64,000 nt of DNA, taken from positions 124,001 to 188,000 of the forward strand of contig UBJO01000016.1 in the NCBI GenBank assembly GCA_900465665.1, in the 5' to 3' direction. Positions 45,708 to 55,372 of the stretch are shown piece after piece. Under the pieces are notes generated by a model that worked only from the letters and a program-made list of their open reading frames with translations, was not told the origin of the DNA and ran no database searches. The DNA is from Hyphomicrobiales bacterium (lineage in GTDB: Bacteria; Pseudomonadota; Alphaproteobacteria; Rhizobiales; Rhizobiaceae). The number at the start of each line of letters is the position of its first letter. Position 1 is the first letter of the stretch. The position numbers and the translations under genes were made by a program.

Positions 45708-47786
45708 ATGACAAGCAAGAAGCTCACCTGGCTCCCCGATACGTGGGACATGGTCTTTTCGATAAAGACATTCATGGCAGCCATGCTGGCCCTGTTCATT
45801 GCCCTGTGCTTTGACCTGCCCAACCCCTATTGGGCTGTCACGACCGTCTATATCGTTGCGCATCCGCTATCCGGCGCAAGCACGTCCAAGGCGGTCTATC
45901 GCCTGGTCGGTACGGCGGTGGGTGGGGCGATGAGTATCGTGCTCGTGCCCAATCTCGTGAATGCGCCGGAATTGCTGACCTTGGCGATCGCGCTCTGGGT
46001 CGCCTTCTGTCTCGCAATCAGCCTGCTTGACCGTACGCCGCGCAGCTACGGGTTCATGCTGGCCGGCTATACGACCGCGCTCACTAGCTTTCCGCTGGTG
46101 AATAACCCGGAGACGGTCTTCACCTATACCACCTCGCGCGTCATCGAGATTTTCGTCGCCATCATCTGCGCCGCAGTCATCAACAGAGTGGTTTTCCCGC
46201 GCCACGCCGGGCCGGTGCTGACAGCGCGCATCGATGCCTGGCTGGGCGATGCTTCCGTTCTGATCTCGGCAGCGCTCGACAGGCGCCCCGAGGATCCCGC
46301 ACTGGTGCGGACCTCTCGCCGCCTTGCGGCAGAGGCCGCCGATATCAGAATGTTCACAACCCACGTGTCCTACGACACCTCAAGCCACAGCGATCTCGTC
46401 GGGGCTTCGCGAGAGTTGCAGGGGCTGATGATCACACTCCTGCCGGTGGTTTCCGGCCTCGTGGACGTGGATGCCGCACTCGCAAGGACGGGCTATGAGC
46501 ACGCACCCGCCGTTAAGGCGCTCGTCGCCGATGCCGGGAAGTGGATGCGGACGAAAGAGCCCATGTCCGCGGAGCGCTACCGGGAACTCCTTGCTCCGCT
46601 TGAGCATATCGAGGCCGAAGCAAAATCCTCAAGCCGTTGGCAGGACCTCCTCGTGCTCGACTTCGCCGCCCGGCTGCGCGACCTCCTGGAGATATGGAAA
46701 GAGTGCGTCGCCCTGCGTCAGGATATTGCCTCGGGATCACGATCTGCCCGAAGAATGCAGTCATCCGGTTTTGCACAGGCGACAACGCGCCCTACTCACA
46801 AAGACTACGGCATGGCCCTCTTCTCCGGCTTCTCGGCGGCGCTGGCTATCGTGCTCGGAACCATTTTCTGGATCATGACGGGCTGGAGCAGCGGCGCCGG
46901 CGCGCCTGTGATCGCCGGCATCCTCATCTGCTTCTTCGCCGCCATGGACAATCCGACGCCGATGATCCGGAAGTTCACGATCTTCAGCATGAACGCGATC
47001 GTCTTGAGTTTCATCTTCGTCTTCGCGGTCATGCCTGTTCTCACCGGGTTTTCCTCGCTGGTGCTGGCGCTGAGCTTCTTTTTCCTGCCGCTTGGCGTGC
47101 TGATCGCCCGGCCGTCGACCTTCCTGCTCGGCATGGCCTTGTCCGCCAACATCCCGACCATGCTGACGCTGCAATCGCGGCCCAGCTTCGATCTCGCCTC
47201 GTTTTTGAACACCAATCTCTCGACCATCCTCGGAACGCTGATGGCGATCGGCATTGCCGCCGTGGTCCGATCGGTCGGCGCGGAGTGGAGTGCGCGCCGG
47301 CTCTTGAAGTCGGCGTGGACGGATATCGCCGCGGTGGCGCGCAAGTCGCAGAAGCGCGATCCTCAGGCTCTACTCTATACAATGCTGGATCGGCTCTCGC
47401 TGATGGTACCGCGTCTCGGTTCGATCACGGAAGGTTCCGCCGTCATCCAGGCGGATATGCTGAAGGACATGCGCGTCGGAACCAGCGTCGTCGATCTGCA
47501 GGCTTACAAGGGCCTGCTTCTTGCCGATCAGCGCGCGACCGTGGACGAGGTCCTCGATGCCGTTGCGTCCTTCTACACGGAACGACGGCGCAAGCCTGAG
47601 GCGCAGCCAGCCGCATCGCTGCTGCAGGCGGTCGATACCGCGATCGATGCCCTACGCGACCCGGTCAGGTCGTCGACGGCGCGGAAAATCCTGATGGCAT
47701 TGGTCGGTATGAGGCACAATCTGTTCCCCGATGCCGATCAGTTGCAGGACATAGAGCCGCTGGCGTTGCGCGAAGCGGCGGAATAG
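45708..47786 (+). CDS. FUSC-family exporter (aromatic acid/fusaric acid resistance type)
   Basis: A 692-residue inner-membrane protein with two blocks of about five to six helices (residues about 20-165 and 360-530), each followed by a cytoplasmic region. LPNPYWAVTTVYIVAHPLSG is the AaeB/FUSC signature. Such proteins efflux hydroxylated aromatic acids with a membrane-fusion partner. No partner of the usual AaeA type lies next to it. It is probably controlled by the divergent MarR regulator. Confidence 0.9.
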   Translation: MTSKKLTWLPDTWDMVFSIKTFMAAMLALFIALCFDLPNPYWAVTTVYIVAHPLSGASTSKAVYRLVGTAVGGAMSIVLVPNLVNAPELLTLAIALWVAFCLAISLLDRTPRSYGFMLAGYTTALTSFPLVNNPETVFTYTTSRVIEIFVAIICAAVINRVVFPRHAGPVLTARIDAWLGDASVLISAALDRRPEDPALVRTSRRLAAEAADIRMFTTHVSYDTSSHSDLVGASRELQGLMITLLPVVSGLVDVDAALARTGYEHAPAVKALVADAGKWMRTKEPMSAERYRELLAPLEHIEAEAKSSSRWQDLLVLDFAARLRDLLEIWKECVALRQDIASGSRSARRMQSSGFAQATTRPTHKDYGMALFSGFSAALAIVLGTIFWIMTGWSSGAGAPVIAGILICFFAAMDNPTPMIRKFTIFSMNAIVLSFIFVFAVMPVLTGFSSLVLALSFFFLPLGVLIARPSTFLLGMALSANIPTMLTLQSRPSFDLASFLNTNLSTILGTLMAIGIAAVVRSVGAEWSARRLLKSAWTDIAAVARKSQKRDPQALLYTMLDRLSLMVPRLGSITEGSAVIQADMLKDMRVGTSVVDLQAYKGLLLADQRATVDEVLDAVASFYTERRRKPEAQPAASLLQAVDTAIDALRDPVRSSTARKILMALVGMRHNLFPDADQLQDIEPLALREAAE

Positions 47787-47870
47787 CGCGGGTCACCGGA
47801 AAATTGGCTATGCCCTTGCATTCCGCGACGCTGTCGTGAAAGGGATATCGAGCCCTCTATAAACCGGAAG

Positions 47871-48320
47871 ATGTCTGTGAAACCCGGCCGCGTCACCGCC
47901 TACACTTTGCGTGCAGGATATTTCGTCCTTGGTATATTGATGCTGCTCCTCGCCTTTATCGGTGCGCTGCTGCCGCTGATGCCGACGACCATCTTTCTGA
48001 TTTTGGCCGTCTGGTGCTTCACCCGCTCGTCGCCGCGCCTCGAAGCCTGGATGCTGAACCATCCAACGTTCGGCCCAACATTGCGGGCATGGCGCGACCA
48101 GGGCGCGATATCGATGCGCGCCAAAGCCATGGCGCTGACCGGCATGGCCGGCGGTTATGTGGTGTTCTATCTGGCGGCAAGCCCCGGCATATGGCTAGCG
48201 CTGTTCGTCGGTTTGGTTATCGGCGGCTGTGCTTATTATGTCGGGTCGCGGCCGCTGCCATCCGCACCGGCGCCCTCGGACGCGGATCACGGCGCCGCAG
48301 CGGGAAAGCCTACAGACTGA
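47871..48320 (+). CDS. DUF454 (YbaN-like) inner-membrane protein
   Basis: A 149-residue protein with a hydrophobic hairpin at 13-45 (GALLPLMPTTIFLILAVWCF) and a second pair near 95-125, the normal YbaN layout. The conserved segment FTRSSPRLEAWMLNHPTFGP lies between them. Function is unknown in the family. It lies 84 nt after the FUSC gene and could be co-transcribed; it converges with the AraC gene. Confidence 0.9.
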   Translation: MSVKPGRVTAYTLRAGYFVLGILMLLLAFIGALLPLMPTTIFLILAVWCFTRSSPRLEAWMLNHPTFGPTLRAWRDQGAISMRAKAMALTGMAGGYVVFYLAASPGIWLALFVGLVIGGCAYYVGSRPLPSAPAPSDADHGAAAGKPTD

Positions 48321-48336
48321 TCCGGTCCGATTGATC

Positions 48337-49227
48337 TCAGCGCGGCTTGCCGACACTGGCATACATGCCAGTGGTGCGGAATTCCGTCGGGTTGGTGCCA
48401 TAGACGCGGCGAAACACCTTGGAGAAGTAGTTGGCATCCTCGAAACCCGAGCGGATGGCGACCTCCTTGACCGGCATGTGGGCGGTTTTCGTCAGCAGCT
48501 TGACGGCCCGTTTCAGCCGCTTCTGCAGCACGTATTCCGCCGGGGGAAGGCCTTCGTTTGCGGCGAACATGCGCGAGAAGTGCGCACGGCTGAGGCCGGC
48601 CACCCTTGCGAGGTCTTCTACCGGTAGCGGCTTTTCCAGGTTGTCGGTGATGTAATCGATCACGTGCTGCATGGTCCGGTATTCCTCGCTGAATACGGGA
48701 TGCGAACCGAACACGTCGTCATAGAGCGCCATCGCCGCCTCATAGGCGATGGAGGATGCCAATCCCGGCGTCTCGCCCCCAGTGATAAGCCGCAGGCTGC
48801 AATCGGCAAGGTGCTCGATTGTCTGCGGCTGCAGTTTCAAGATTGGCCCGGTGACGGCGAGGATGGACCGGTGGATGCGCAGCGCCTCCTCGCCGTTCAT
48901 TGAGATCCAGAAGAACTCCCAGCGATCGCCATCCTCCAGCCAGTAGCGGTGATTGTGCGGCACCAGCACCAGCAGCGTCTCGCCCTCCTTCACCCGCAAC
49001 TCGCGATTCTCGTAGCGCAGATTGCCAGCGCCGCTGATCGTATGCTGCAAGACGGTAAAAGGCGTCTGCCCGCGCTTGCGGCCGTCCCAGTCATAGGTGG
49101 CATTCTCACGCACCTCGTAACCGGTGCTTGTCGGCATGGTGTGCAGGGATTGTCGACCGCGCGGCAGCGAAACCGTGCGCATGGACGGCCCGCGGTCGAT
49201 CAAATCCTGCAGCACAGAATTACCCAT
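48337..49227 (-). CDS. agpT: AraC-family regulator of alpha-galactoside genes
   Basis: A 296-residue AraC/XylS protein. It has an N-terminal cupin-like sugar-sensing domain (VKEGETLLVLVPHNHRYWLE) and a C-terminal double helix-turn-helix (VEDLARVAGLSRAHFSRMFA; then MPVKEVAIRSGFEDANYFSK). It is divergent from agaL1. Sinorhizobium AgpT, an AraC-type activator induced by alpha-galactosides, occupies the same position. Symbol given by synteny and family. Confidence 0.88.
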   Translation of the reverse strand: MGNSVLQDLIDRGPSMRTVSLPRGRQSLHTMPTSTGYEVRENATYDWDGRKRGQTPFTVLQHTISGAGNLRYENRELRVKEGETLLVLVPHNHRYWLEDGDRWEFFWISMNGEEALRIHRSILAVTGPILKLQPQTIEHLADCSLRLITGGETPGLASSIAYEAAMALYDDVFGSHPVFSEEYRTMQHVIDYITDNLEKPLPVEDLARVAGLSRAHFSRMFAANEGLPPAEYVLQKRLKRAVKLLTKTAHMPVKEVAIRSGFEDANYFSKVFRRVYGTNPTEFRTTGMYASVGKPR

Positions 49228-49428
49228 GAAAGCATAATCCTTCTCTGGCGGCCCGGAATTTTTTACGCATAATCCGCCCCAAGAGAGAGAACGCCGCCGG
49301 GCTCATGGAGCGGCGGGGAGGAGAATAAGCCGGATTTCTGGCCTTTTTCGGTGTCGGACGCAAGTCCGCGGCCTATTCTTCTTCCTGTTATCCAGTCCCG
49401 ACATTCTAATCGCATCGAGGCTAGGATC

Positions 49429-50895
49429 ATGAGTTTCAAAATCGCTATCATTGGCGCAGGCAGCGTCGGATTCACGAAAAAGCTGTTCACCGACATTCTG
49501 TGCGTTGCGGAGTTCCGGGATATCGAGTTCGCGCTCACGGACACGAGCGAGCACAATCTGCAGATGATCAAGCAGATCCTCGACACGATCGTCTCCGCAA
49601 ACAAGTTGCCGACCAAGGTGACGGCGACCACCAACCGCCGTGAAGCGCTGACCGGCGCACGCTATATCATCAGCTGCGTGCGCGTCGGCGGTCTCGAAGC
49701 CTATGCCGACGACATCAGGATCCCGCTGAAATACGGCATCGACCAGTGCGTTGGTGATACGATCTGCGCTGGCGGCATTCTCTACGGCCAGCGCAACATC
49801 CCCGTAATCCTCGACTTCTGCAAGGATATCCGGGAAGTCGCGGAGCCGGGCGCTAAGTTCCTGAACTATGCGAACCCGATGGCGATGAACACCTGGGCCG
49901 CGATCGAATACGGCAAGGTCGATACCGTCGGTCTCTGCCACGGCGTCCAGCACGGCGCCGAACAGATCGCCGAAGTGCTCGGCGCCAAGTCGGTCTCCGA
50001 GCTTGACTACATCTGCTCGGGCATCAACCACCAGACCTGGTTCGTCGACCTTAAGCTCAACGGGCGCCAGATCGGCAAGGATGAGTTGGTCGCCGCCTTC
50101 GAGGCGCATCCTGTCTTCTCGCAGCAGGAAAAGCTGCGCATCGACGTCCTGAAGCGGTTCGGCGTTTATTCGACGGAGAGCAACGGCCACCTTTCGGAAT
50201 ACCTTCCCTGGTATCGCAAGCGGCTGGATGAAATCACCAAGTGGATCGACATGTCCGACTGGATCCATGGCGAAACCGGCGGCTATCTGCGCCACTCCAC
50301 TGAAACCCGCAACTGGTTCGAGACGGAATTCCCGCAGTTCCTCGCCTCGGCCGAAAAGCCGATGGATCCGGCCAAGCGCTCTAACGAGCACGCCAGCCAC
50401 ATTCTAGAAGCGCTTGAAACCGGCCGAGTCTATCGCGGTCACTTCAACCTGAAGAACAACGGCGTGATCACCAACCTGCCTTCTGACGCAATCATTGAAT
50501 CGCCCGGCTTCGTCGATCGCTTCGGCATTAACATGGTGTCAGGTATCACCATTCCGGAAGCCTGTGCCGCGACCTGCATGGCATCGATCAACGTCCAGCG
50601 CATGTCGGTTCACGCCGCCATCAGCGGCGACATCGACCTTCTGAAGCTCGCAGTGTTGCACGACCCGCTGGTCGGCGCGGTCGCGACACCGGAAGAAGTC
50701 TGGCAGATGGTCGATGAAATGGTCGTCGCCCAGGCGCGCTGGTTGCCGCAATATGCGGATGCAGTCCCGGCCGCCAAGGAACGTCTGGCGAAGTCGACCG
50801 TAAAGACCCGCGAATGGGCAGGTGCGGCACGCCGCAACGTCCGCTCGATCGACGAGCTCCGCGCCGAGAAGGCGGCGCTCAAGCAGGCGGTGTAA
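49429..50895 (+). CDS. agaL1: Alpha-galactosidase, glycoside hydrolase family 4
   Basis: A 488-residue NAD- and Mn-dependent hydrolase. It has a Rossmann start (IAIIGAGSVGFTKKLF), the NYANPMAMNTWA segment, the metal cysteine in LCHGVQHG and the metal histidine in GINHQTWF. GH4 enzymes cleave by an oxidation-elimination route rather than acid catalysis. The ATG at 49429 gives the normal start. No signal peptide, so it acts on imported melibiose, raffinose and similar sugars. First gene of the agp operon. Confidence 0.92.
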   Translation: MSFKIAIIGAGSVGFTKKLFTDILCVAEFRDIEFALTDTSEHNLQMIKQILDTIVSANKLPTKVTATTNRREALTGARYIISCVRVGGLEAYADDIRIPLKYGIDQCVGDTICAGGILYGQRNIPVILDFCKDIREVAEPGAKFLNYANPMAMNTWAAIEYGKVDTVGLCHGVQHGAEQIAEVLGAKSVSELDYICSGINHQTWFVDLKLNGRQIGKDELVAAFEAHPVFSQQEKLRIDVLKRFGVYSTESNGHLSEYLPWYRKRLDEITKWIDMSDWIHGETGGYLRHSTETRNWFETEFPQFLASAEKPMDPAKRSNEHASHILEALETGRVYRGHFNLKNNGVITNLPSDAIIESPGFVDRFGINMVSGITIPEACAATCMASINVQRMSVHAAISGDIDLLKLAVLHDPLVGAVATPEEVWQMVDEMVVAQARWLPQYADAVPAAKERLAKSTVKTREWAGAARRNVRSIDELRAEKAALKQAV

Positions 50896-51019
50896 GTTCC
50901 CCCGGTGGACGGGTGGCGTTGGCGTTCCAAGGAGGGGATACCATCGCTGCAAGCCCGTTTCCGGGTCGTTGAGGAGAACCGGGGCAGCCGACAAGCGTCC
51001 CGATACAAAGGGAGAGACG

Positions 51020-53107
51020 ATGAGACATTACCGCAACCTTGGCATTCTGGCCGGACTGGCGCTGAGCGTCTCGGTCCAGGCTTTGAGCGCCTACGCCTCC
51101 GAGCCGACGACACCGCCCGTTCCGCCGCAGTTTCCGGCGGAAGGCAAGATCAATTACGTATCGAGAGACTCCATTGAAGAGTTCAAGGCGCTTCCTTCGT
51201 ATAACGAGCCGGATTGGGTGAAGAAGAACTTTGTCGATACCGGCAAGCTTCCTCCCGTTAAGGATCGTCTCCCCAAGGAGCCGCTGGTCTTCAAGACCGA
51301 CAACATGGTCGATGGCATCGGCGTCTATGGCGACACGCTGCGCCACGTCATCGGCGGCCGGCCTGAGGGCTGGAACTACGGCGCCGGCCAGACTCAAGGC
51401 TGGGGCGGCATCGATATCGGCCTTTCCGAATGCCTGACGCGCACCGCGCCTCTCTTCCAGGTCGAAGCCAAGGACACCGAGCCCCTTCCGAACCTCGCCA
51501 AGAGCTGGGAATGGTCCGAGGACGGCCACAAGCTCACCATGCACCTGATCGAAGGCGCCAAGTGGTCTGACGGCGTTGCCTTCAACGCCGACGACATCAT
51601 GTTCTACTGGGAAGACGAGGTCGTCGATCCAAACGTCTCGCCGCTCGGCGGTGGCGCTTCGCCCGAGGCCTTCGGCGAGGGTACCACGCTGAAGAAGATC
51701 GACGACTACACCGTCGAATGGACCTTCAAGGAAGCGTTTCCGAAGCAGTATCTCTACACGATGGCCTATCCGAATTTCTGCCCAGGCCCATCACATATCC
51801 TGAAGCCCCAGCATCCGAAATATTCCAAGAACACCTACGATCAGTTCAAGAATGCCTTCCCGCCGGAGTACATGAACATGCCCGTCATGGGCGGCTGGGT
51901 GCCGGTCGAGTATCGTCCCGACGATATCATCGTCATGCGCCGCAACCCCTACTACTGGAAGGTGGACGAGAAGGGCAACCAGCTGCCTTACCTCAACGAG
52001 CTGCACTACAAGCTCTCCACCTGGGCGGACCGCGACGTGCAGGCCGTTGCCGGATCCGGCGACATCTCGAACCTTGAGCAGCCGGAAAACTTCGTGGCAT
52101 CGCTGAAGCGTGCCGCCGAAAAGACGGCGCCCGCCCGTCTCGCCTTCGGCCCGCGCCTGATCGGCTACAACCTGCGCATGAACTTCTCGGCCAATGGCTG
52201 GGGCGAACCGGATGGGCGCAGCCAGGCGATCCGCGAGCTGAACCGCAACGAGGACTTCCGCAAGGCGGTCACCATGGCTCTCGATCGCAAGGCGATCGGC
52301 GACTCGCTCGTCAAGGGTCCGTTCACGGCGATCTATCCAGGTGGTTTGTCCTCGGGCACGAGCTTTTACGACCGCAACTCCGTCGTCTATTATCCGTTCG
52401 ACCTCAAGGGCGCCAAGGCACTGCTTGAAAAGGTCGGGTTGAAGGATACCGACGGCGACGGCTTCGTGAACTTCCCCGCCGGCACCGAAGGCGGCAAGAA
52501 CCTCGAAATCGTGCTGCTCGTCAATAATACCTACAGCACCGACAAGAGCCTCGCGGAAGGTGTTGTCGGGCAGATGGAAAAGCTCGGGATCAAGGTCATT
52601 CTCAATGCCCTCGATGGTCCGAAGCGTGACGACGCTCATTACGGCGGTCGTTTCGACTGGCTGATCCAGCGCAACCCGACGGAACTGGCCTCCGTGGTGC
52701 AGAACACTGAGCAGCTCGCTCCGGTTGGACCGCGCACCAGCTGGCAACACCGCGCCGGCAAGGACGACAAGGTCGATCTGATGCCCTACGAGCAGCAGCT
52801 GGTCGACATCGTCAACAAGTTCCGCACCAGCCAGGACAATGACGAACGCGTCGCCTTGATGAAGCAGTATCAGAAGATCGCGACCGAGAATGTCGATACG
52901 GTCGGCCTCACGGAGTATCCGGGTGCGCTGATCATCAACAAGCGCTTCTCGAACGTGCCAGCGGGAACGCCGATCTTCATGTTCAACTGGGCTGAAGATT
53001 CCGTCATCCGCGAACGCCTTTGGGTGGCTGCCGACAAGCAGGGCAAGTACGAGCTGTTCCCTGAGCAGCTGCCCGGCAAGCCCGGCGAAAAGGGCCCGAT
53101 CAACTAA
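51020..53107 (+). CDS. agpA: Alpha-galactoside ABC transporter substrate-binding protein
   Basis: A 695-residue periplasmic receptor of the oligopeptide-binding (SBP_bac_5) family, larger than usual, as reported for AgpA. AAAGGGAGAGACG precedes the ATG at 51020, which starts a Sec signal ending SAYA/S. The conserved family motif is WSEDGHKLTMHLIEGAKWSD. Though the fold is that of peptide receptors, flanking GH4 genes mark it as a sugar receptor. A GC-rich hairpin follows the stop. Confidence 0.92.
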   Translation: MRHYRNLGILAGLALSVSVQALSAYASEPTTPPVPPQFPAEGKINYVSRDSIEEFKALPSYNEPDWVKKNFVDTGKLPPVKDRLPKEPLVFKTDNMVDGIGVYGDTLRHVIGGRPEGWNYGAGQTQGWGGIDIGLSECLTRTAPLFQVEAKDTEPLPNLAKSWEWSEDGHKLTMHLIEGAKWSDGVAFNADDIMFYWEDEVVDPNVSPLGGGASPEAFGEGTTLKKIDDYTVEWTFKEAFPKQYLYTMAYPNFCPGPSHILKPQHPKYSKNTYDQFKNAFPPEYMNMPVMGGWVPVEYRPDDIIVMRRNPYYWKVDEKGNQLPYLNELHYKLSTWADRDVQAVAGSGDISNLEQPENFVASLKRAAEKTAPARLAFGPRLIGYNLRMNFSANGWGEPDGRSQAIRELNRNEDFRKAVTMALDRKAIGDSLVKGPFTAIYPGGLSSGTSFYDRNSVVYYPFDLKGAKALLEKVGLKDTDGDGFVNFPAGTEGGKNLEIVLLVNNTYSTDKSLAEGVVGQMEKLGIKVILNALDGPKRDDAHYGGRFDWLIQRNPTELASVVQNTEQLAPVGPRTSWQHRAGKDDKVDLMPYEQQLVDIVNKFRTSQDNDERVALMKQYQKIATENVDTVGLTEYPGALIINKRFSNVPAGTPIFMFNWAEDSVIRERLWVAADKQGKYELFPEQLPGKPGEKGPIN

Positions 53108-53129
53108 GTTCTCCTCCCGAAGAAACGGA

Positions 53130-53154
53130 CCGGCCGCGCGTGATGCGCGGCCGG
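53130..53154 (+). promoter_or_regulatory. Hairpin between agpA and agpB
   Basis: Perfect 10-bp stem CCGGCCGCGC / GCGCGGCCGG with a 5-nt loop and no T-run, 22 bp after agpA. Likely stabilises agpA mRNA relative to the permease genes. Confidence 0.6.
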
Positions 53155-53215
53155 GCAAGATCAACAAGCCGGCCGCACCGAAAGGCGCGACTGGCAGCAA
53201 GGAGAAACGAGCCCG

Positions 53216-54223
53216 ATGTTACGCTTCCTGCTCGTGCGCACAGCGTCCGTCATCCCCGTACTGATCATCCTGAGCATCGTGACCTTCGCGATCATCCAGG
53301 CTCCGCCGGGCGACTATGCCGATTACATCCGATCGCAGCTGATCAACCAGAGCGGCGCGTCCTTCGAAGCCGCCGAGGCGCAGGCCCAGGCCTACCGCGT
53401 CGCGCATGGCCTCGACCAGCCGATGGTCATTCAGTATTTCGCCTGGATCAAGGGCATCATCACCCAGGGTGATTTCGGCTACAGCATGTTCTACAACAAG
53501 CCGGTCGCCGACGTCGTTGGCGAACGCCTGCCGCGGACGCTGCTTCTCGCGCTGGTCTGTCACATATTCGCGTCGATCCTTGGTATCGGTTTCGGCATCT
53601 GGGCGGCCACCCGCCAGTATAGCTGGATTGACAGCCTGCTCTCCGGCATCTCCTTCCTCGGCATGACGGTGCCGCGCTTCCTGATGGCGCTGATCATCGT
53701 CTATCTGATGGTGTTCCATTTCAACGTCTCGGAAATCGGCAGTTTCTTCTCGCCGCAATATGGCGGTGCGCCGTGGTCCTGGGCGAAGTTTGCCGACCTC
53801 GTCCACCACGTCTGGCCTGTCGTCGCGATCGCCACGTTCGGAGGGCTCGCCTACAACATGCGCGTCATGCGCGGCAATCTCCTAGATACGCTGAACGCGC
53901 AATATGTCGAGACGGCCCGGGCCAAGGGTCTGTCCGGCAGCGCCGTCGTCATGCGCCATGCCGTGCCCAACGCGCTGCACCCGCTCGTCATGTACCAGGG
54001 CGTCGTGCTTCCCTACATGCTGACCGGCGAGATCGAGACGGCGATTATCTTCTCGCTACCGACGGTCGGTCCCGCGATCGTCGGATCGATGGCGGTCGGA
54101 GACGTCTATGTCACCGCCACCTTCATGATGGTTCTTTCCGCGACGCTGGTTGTTGGCAACATCATCGCCGACATGCTGCTTGCCATGCTGGACCCGCGCG
54201 TCCGTCAGTACGGAGGAGCCTGA
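53216..54223 (+). CDS. agpB: Alpha-galactoside ABC transporter permease (DppB type)
   Basis: A 335-residue permease with six helices. The OppB/DppB N-terminal motif is LLVRTASVIPVLIILSIVTF, and the cytoplasmic EAA-equivalent loop is YVETARAKGLSGSAVVMRHA. It pairs with agpC, whose start lies 2 bp beyond its stop. CAAGGAGAAACGAGCCCG precedes the ATG. Confidence 0.93.
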   Translation: MLRFLLVRTASVIPVLIILSIVTFAIIQAPPGDYADYIRSQLINQSGASFEAAEAQAQAYRVAHGLDQPMVIQYFAWIKGIITQGDFGYSMFYNKPVADVVGERLPRTLLLALVCHIFASILGIGFGIWAATRQYSWIDSLLSGISFLGMTVPRFLMALIIVYLMVFHFNVSEIGSFFSPQYGGAPWSWAKFADLVHHVWPVVAIATFGGLAYNMRVMRGNLLDTLNAQYVETARAKGLSGSAVVMRHAVPNALHPLVMYQGVVLPYMLTGEIETAIIFSLPTVGPAIVGSMAVGDVYVTATFMMVLSATLVVGNIIADMLLAMLDPRVRQYGGA

Positions 54224-54224
54224 T

Positions 54225-55358
54225 ATGCTCGCCTTCGATTCCGCTCCCCCGCCACCGCACGAAGAGACCGTCAAGGGTCTGCATAACGGCAACGAAAGCT
54301 ATCTGTCGCTGGTCTGGCGTCGCCTGCGCCGTTCCTGGACCGGCATGATGGGCCTCGTCCTCGTCGGCCTGCTCCTCTTGATGGCCGTCTTCGCCGATTT
54401 CTTTGCGCCGATGGACCCCAAGGCTACCGATACAGGCTTCGCGCCGCCACAAATGGTGAGCTTCCATGACAAGGACGGCAATCTCACCTATCCGCCGCGC
54501 GTCTATGCGCTCGGCGAATCCGAGGAGCTCGATCCGGTCACGTTCCAGCCGATCGTCGGCCCGGACTACGACAATCCGCGCGTACTCGGCTTCTTCGTCA
54601 AGGGCTCGGATTACAACCTTCTCGGCCTGATCCCGACCGACCGCCACTTCTTCGGTTCCGTCGATGGGCAGCCGGTACACTTCCTCGGCACCGACAAATT
54701 CGGTCGTGACGTTCTCTCCCGCGCCATAATCGGCTCGCGCATCTCGCTCACCATCGCGCTGACTGTCGTCTTTATCGTCACCGTCATCGGCACTACCGTC
54801 GGCATGGTCTCCGGCTATTTCGGTGGCTCGTTCGATGCCTGGGTACAACGCTTCGTGGAGATCGTGCTCGCCTTTCCGCAGTTGCCGCTCTATCTGGCGC
54901 TGACCTCGCTGATCCCGGTGACGGCGCCGACCAATGTGTTCCTCGCCTTCGTCATCGTCGTCATGTCGGCGCTCGGCTGGGCGCAGATGTCGCGCGAGGT
55001 GCGCGGCAAGACGCTGGCGCTCGCCCGCATCGATTACGTCCGTGCGGCGATGGCCGTCGGGGCCACCGACCGGCGCATCATCTTCCAGCACATCTTCCCG
55101 AATGTGATGAGCCACGTCATCGTTGCCGTCACGCTGCACATCCCGAGCGTCGTGCTGCTCGAATCCTTTCTCGGCTTCCTCGGCTTTGCCGTGAAGCCGC
55201 CGCTGATCTCCTGGGGGCTGATGCTGCAGGACACCGCCAACTATTCGGTGATCGGCACCTATCCCTGGATCCTCGCTCCCGTCGGCTTCGTGCTCGTCAC
55301 CGTCTTTGCGTTCAACGCGCTCGGCGACGGTCTGCGCGACGCGGTCGATCCCTATTGA
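54225..55358 (+). CDS. agpC: Alpha-galactoside ABC transporter permease (DppC type)
   Basis: A 377-residue permease, longer than the usual 290-300. An insert of about 80 residues between the first helix (about 35-57) and the rest lies outside the membrane (from DFFAPMDPKATDTGFAPPQM on). The DppC signature LGTDKFGRDVLSRAIIGSRI and the loop YVRAAMAVGATDRRIIFQHI are intact. The longer ORF upstream overlaps agpB and is rejected; GGAGGAGCC precedes the chosen ATG. Partner of agpB. Confidence 0.92.
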   Translation: MLAFDSAPPPPHEETVKGLHNGNESYLSLVWRRLRRSWTGMMGLVLVGLLLLMAVFADFFAPMDPKATDTGFAPPQMVSFHDKDGNLTYPPRVYALGESEELDPVTFQPIVGPDYDNPRVLGFFVKGSDYNLLGLIPTDRHFFGSVDGQPVHFLGTDKFGRDVLSRAIIGSRISLTIALTVVFIVTVIGTTVGMVSGYFGGSFDAWVQRFVEIVLAFPQLPLYLALTSLIPVTAPTNVFLAFVIVVMSALGWAQMSREVRGKTLALARIDYVRAAMAVGATDRRIIFQHIFPNVMSHVIVAVTLHIPSVVLLESFLGFLGFAVKPPLISWGLMLQDTANYSVIGTYPWILAPVGFVLVTVFAFNALGDGLRDAVDPY

Positions 55359-55372
55359 TTGAGGTGAAGAAC

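Noticed and set aside
51791..53200. Long minus-strand open frame of 469 codons
   Set aside because: Antisense to agpA, which has a signal peptide and family motifs; the antisense product shows no domain pattern.
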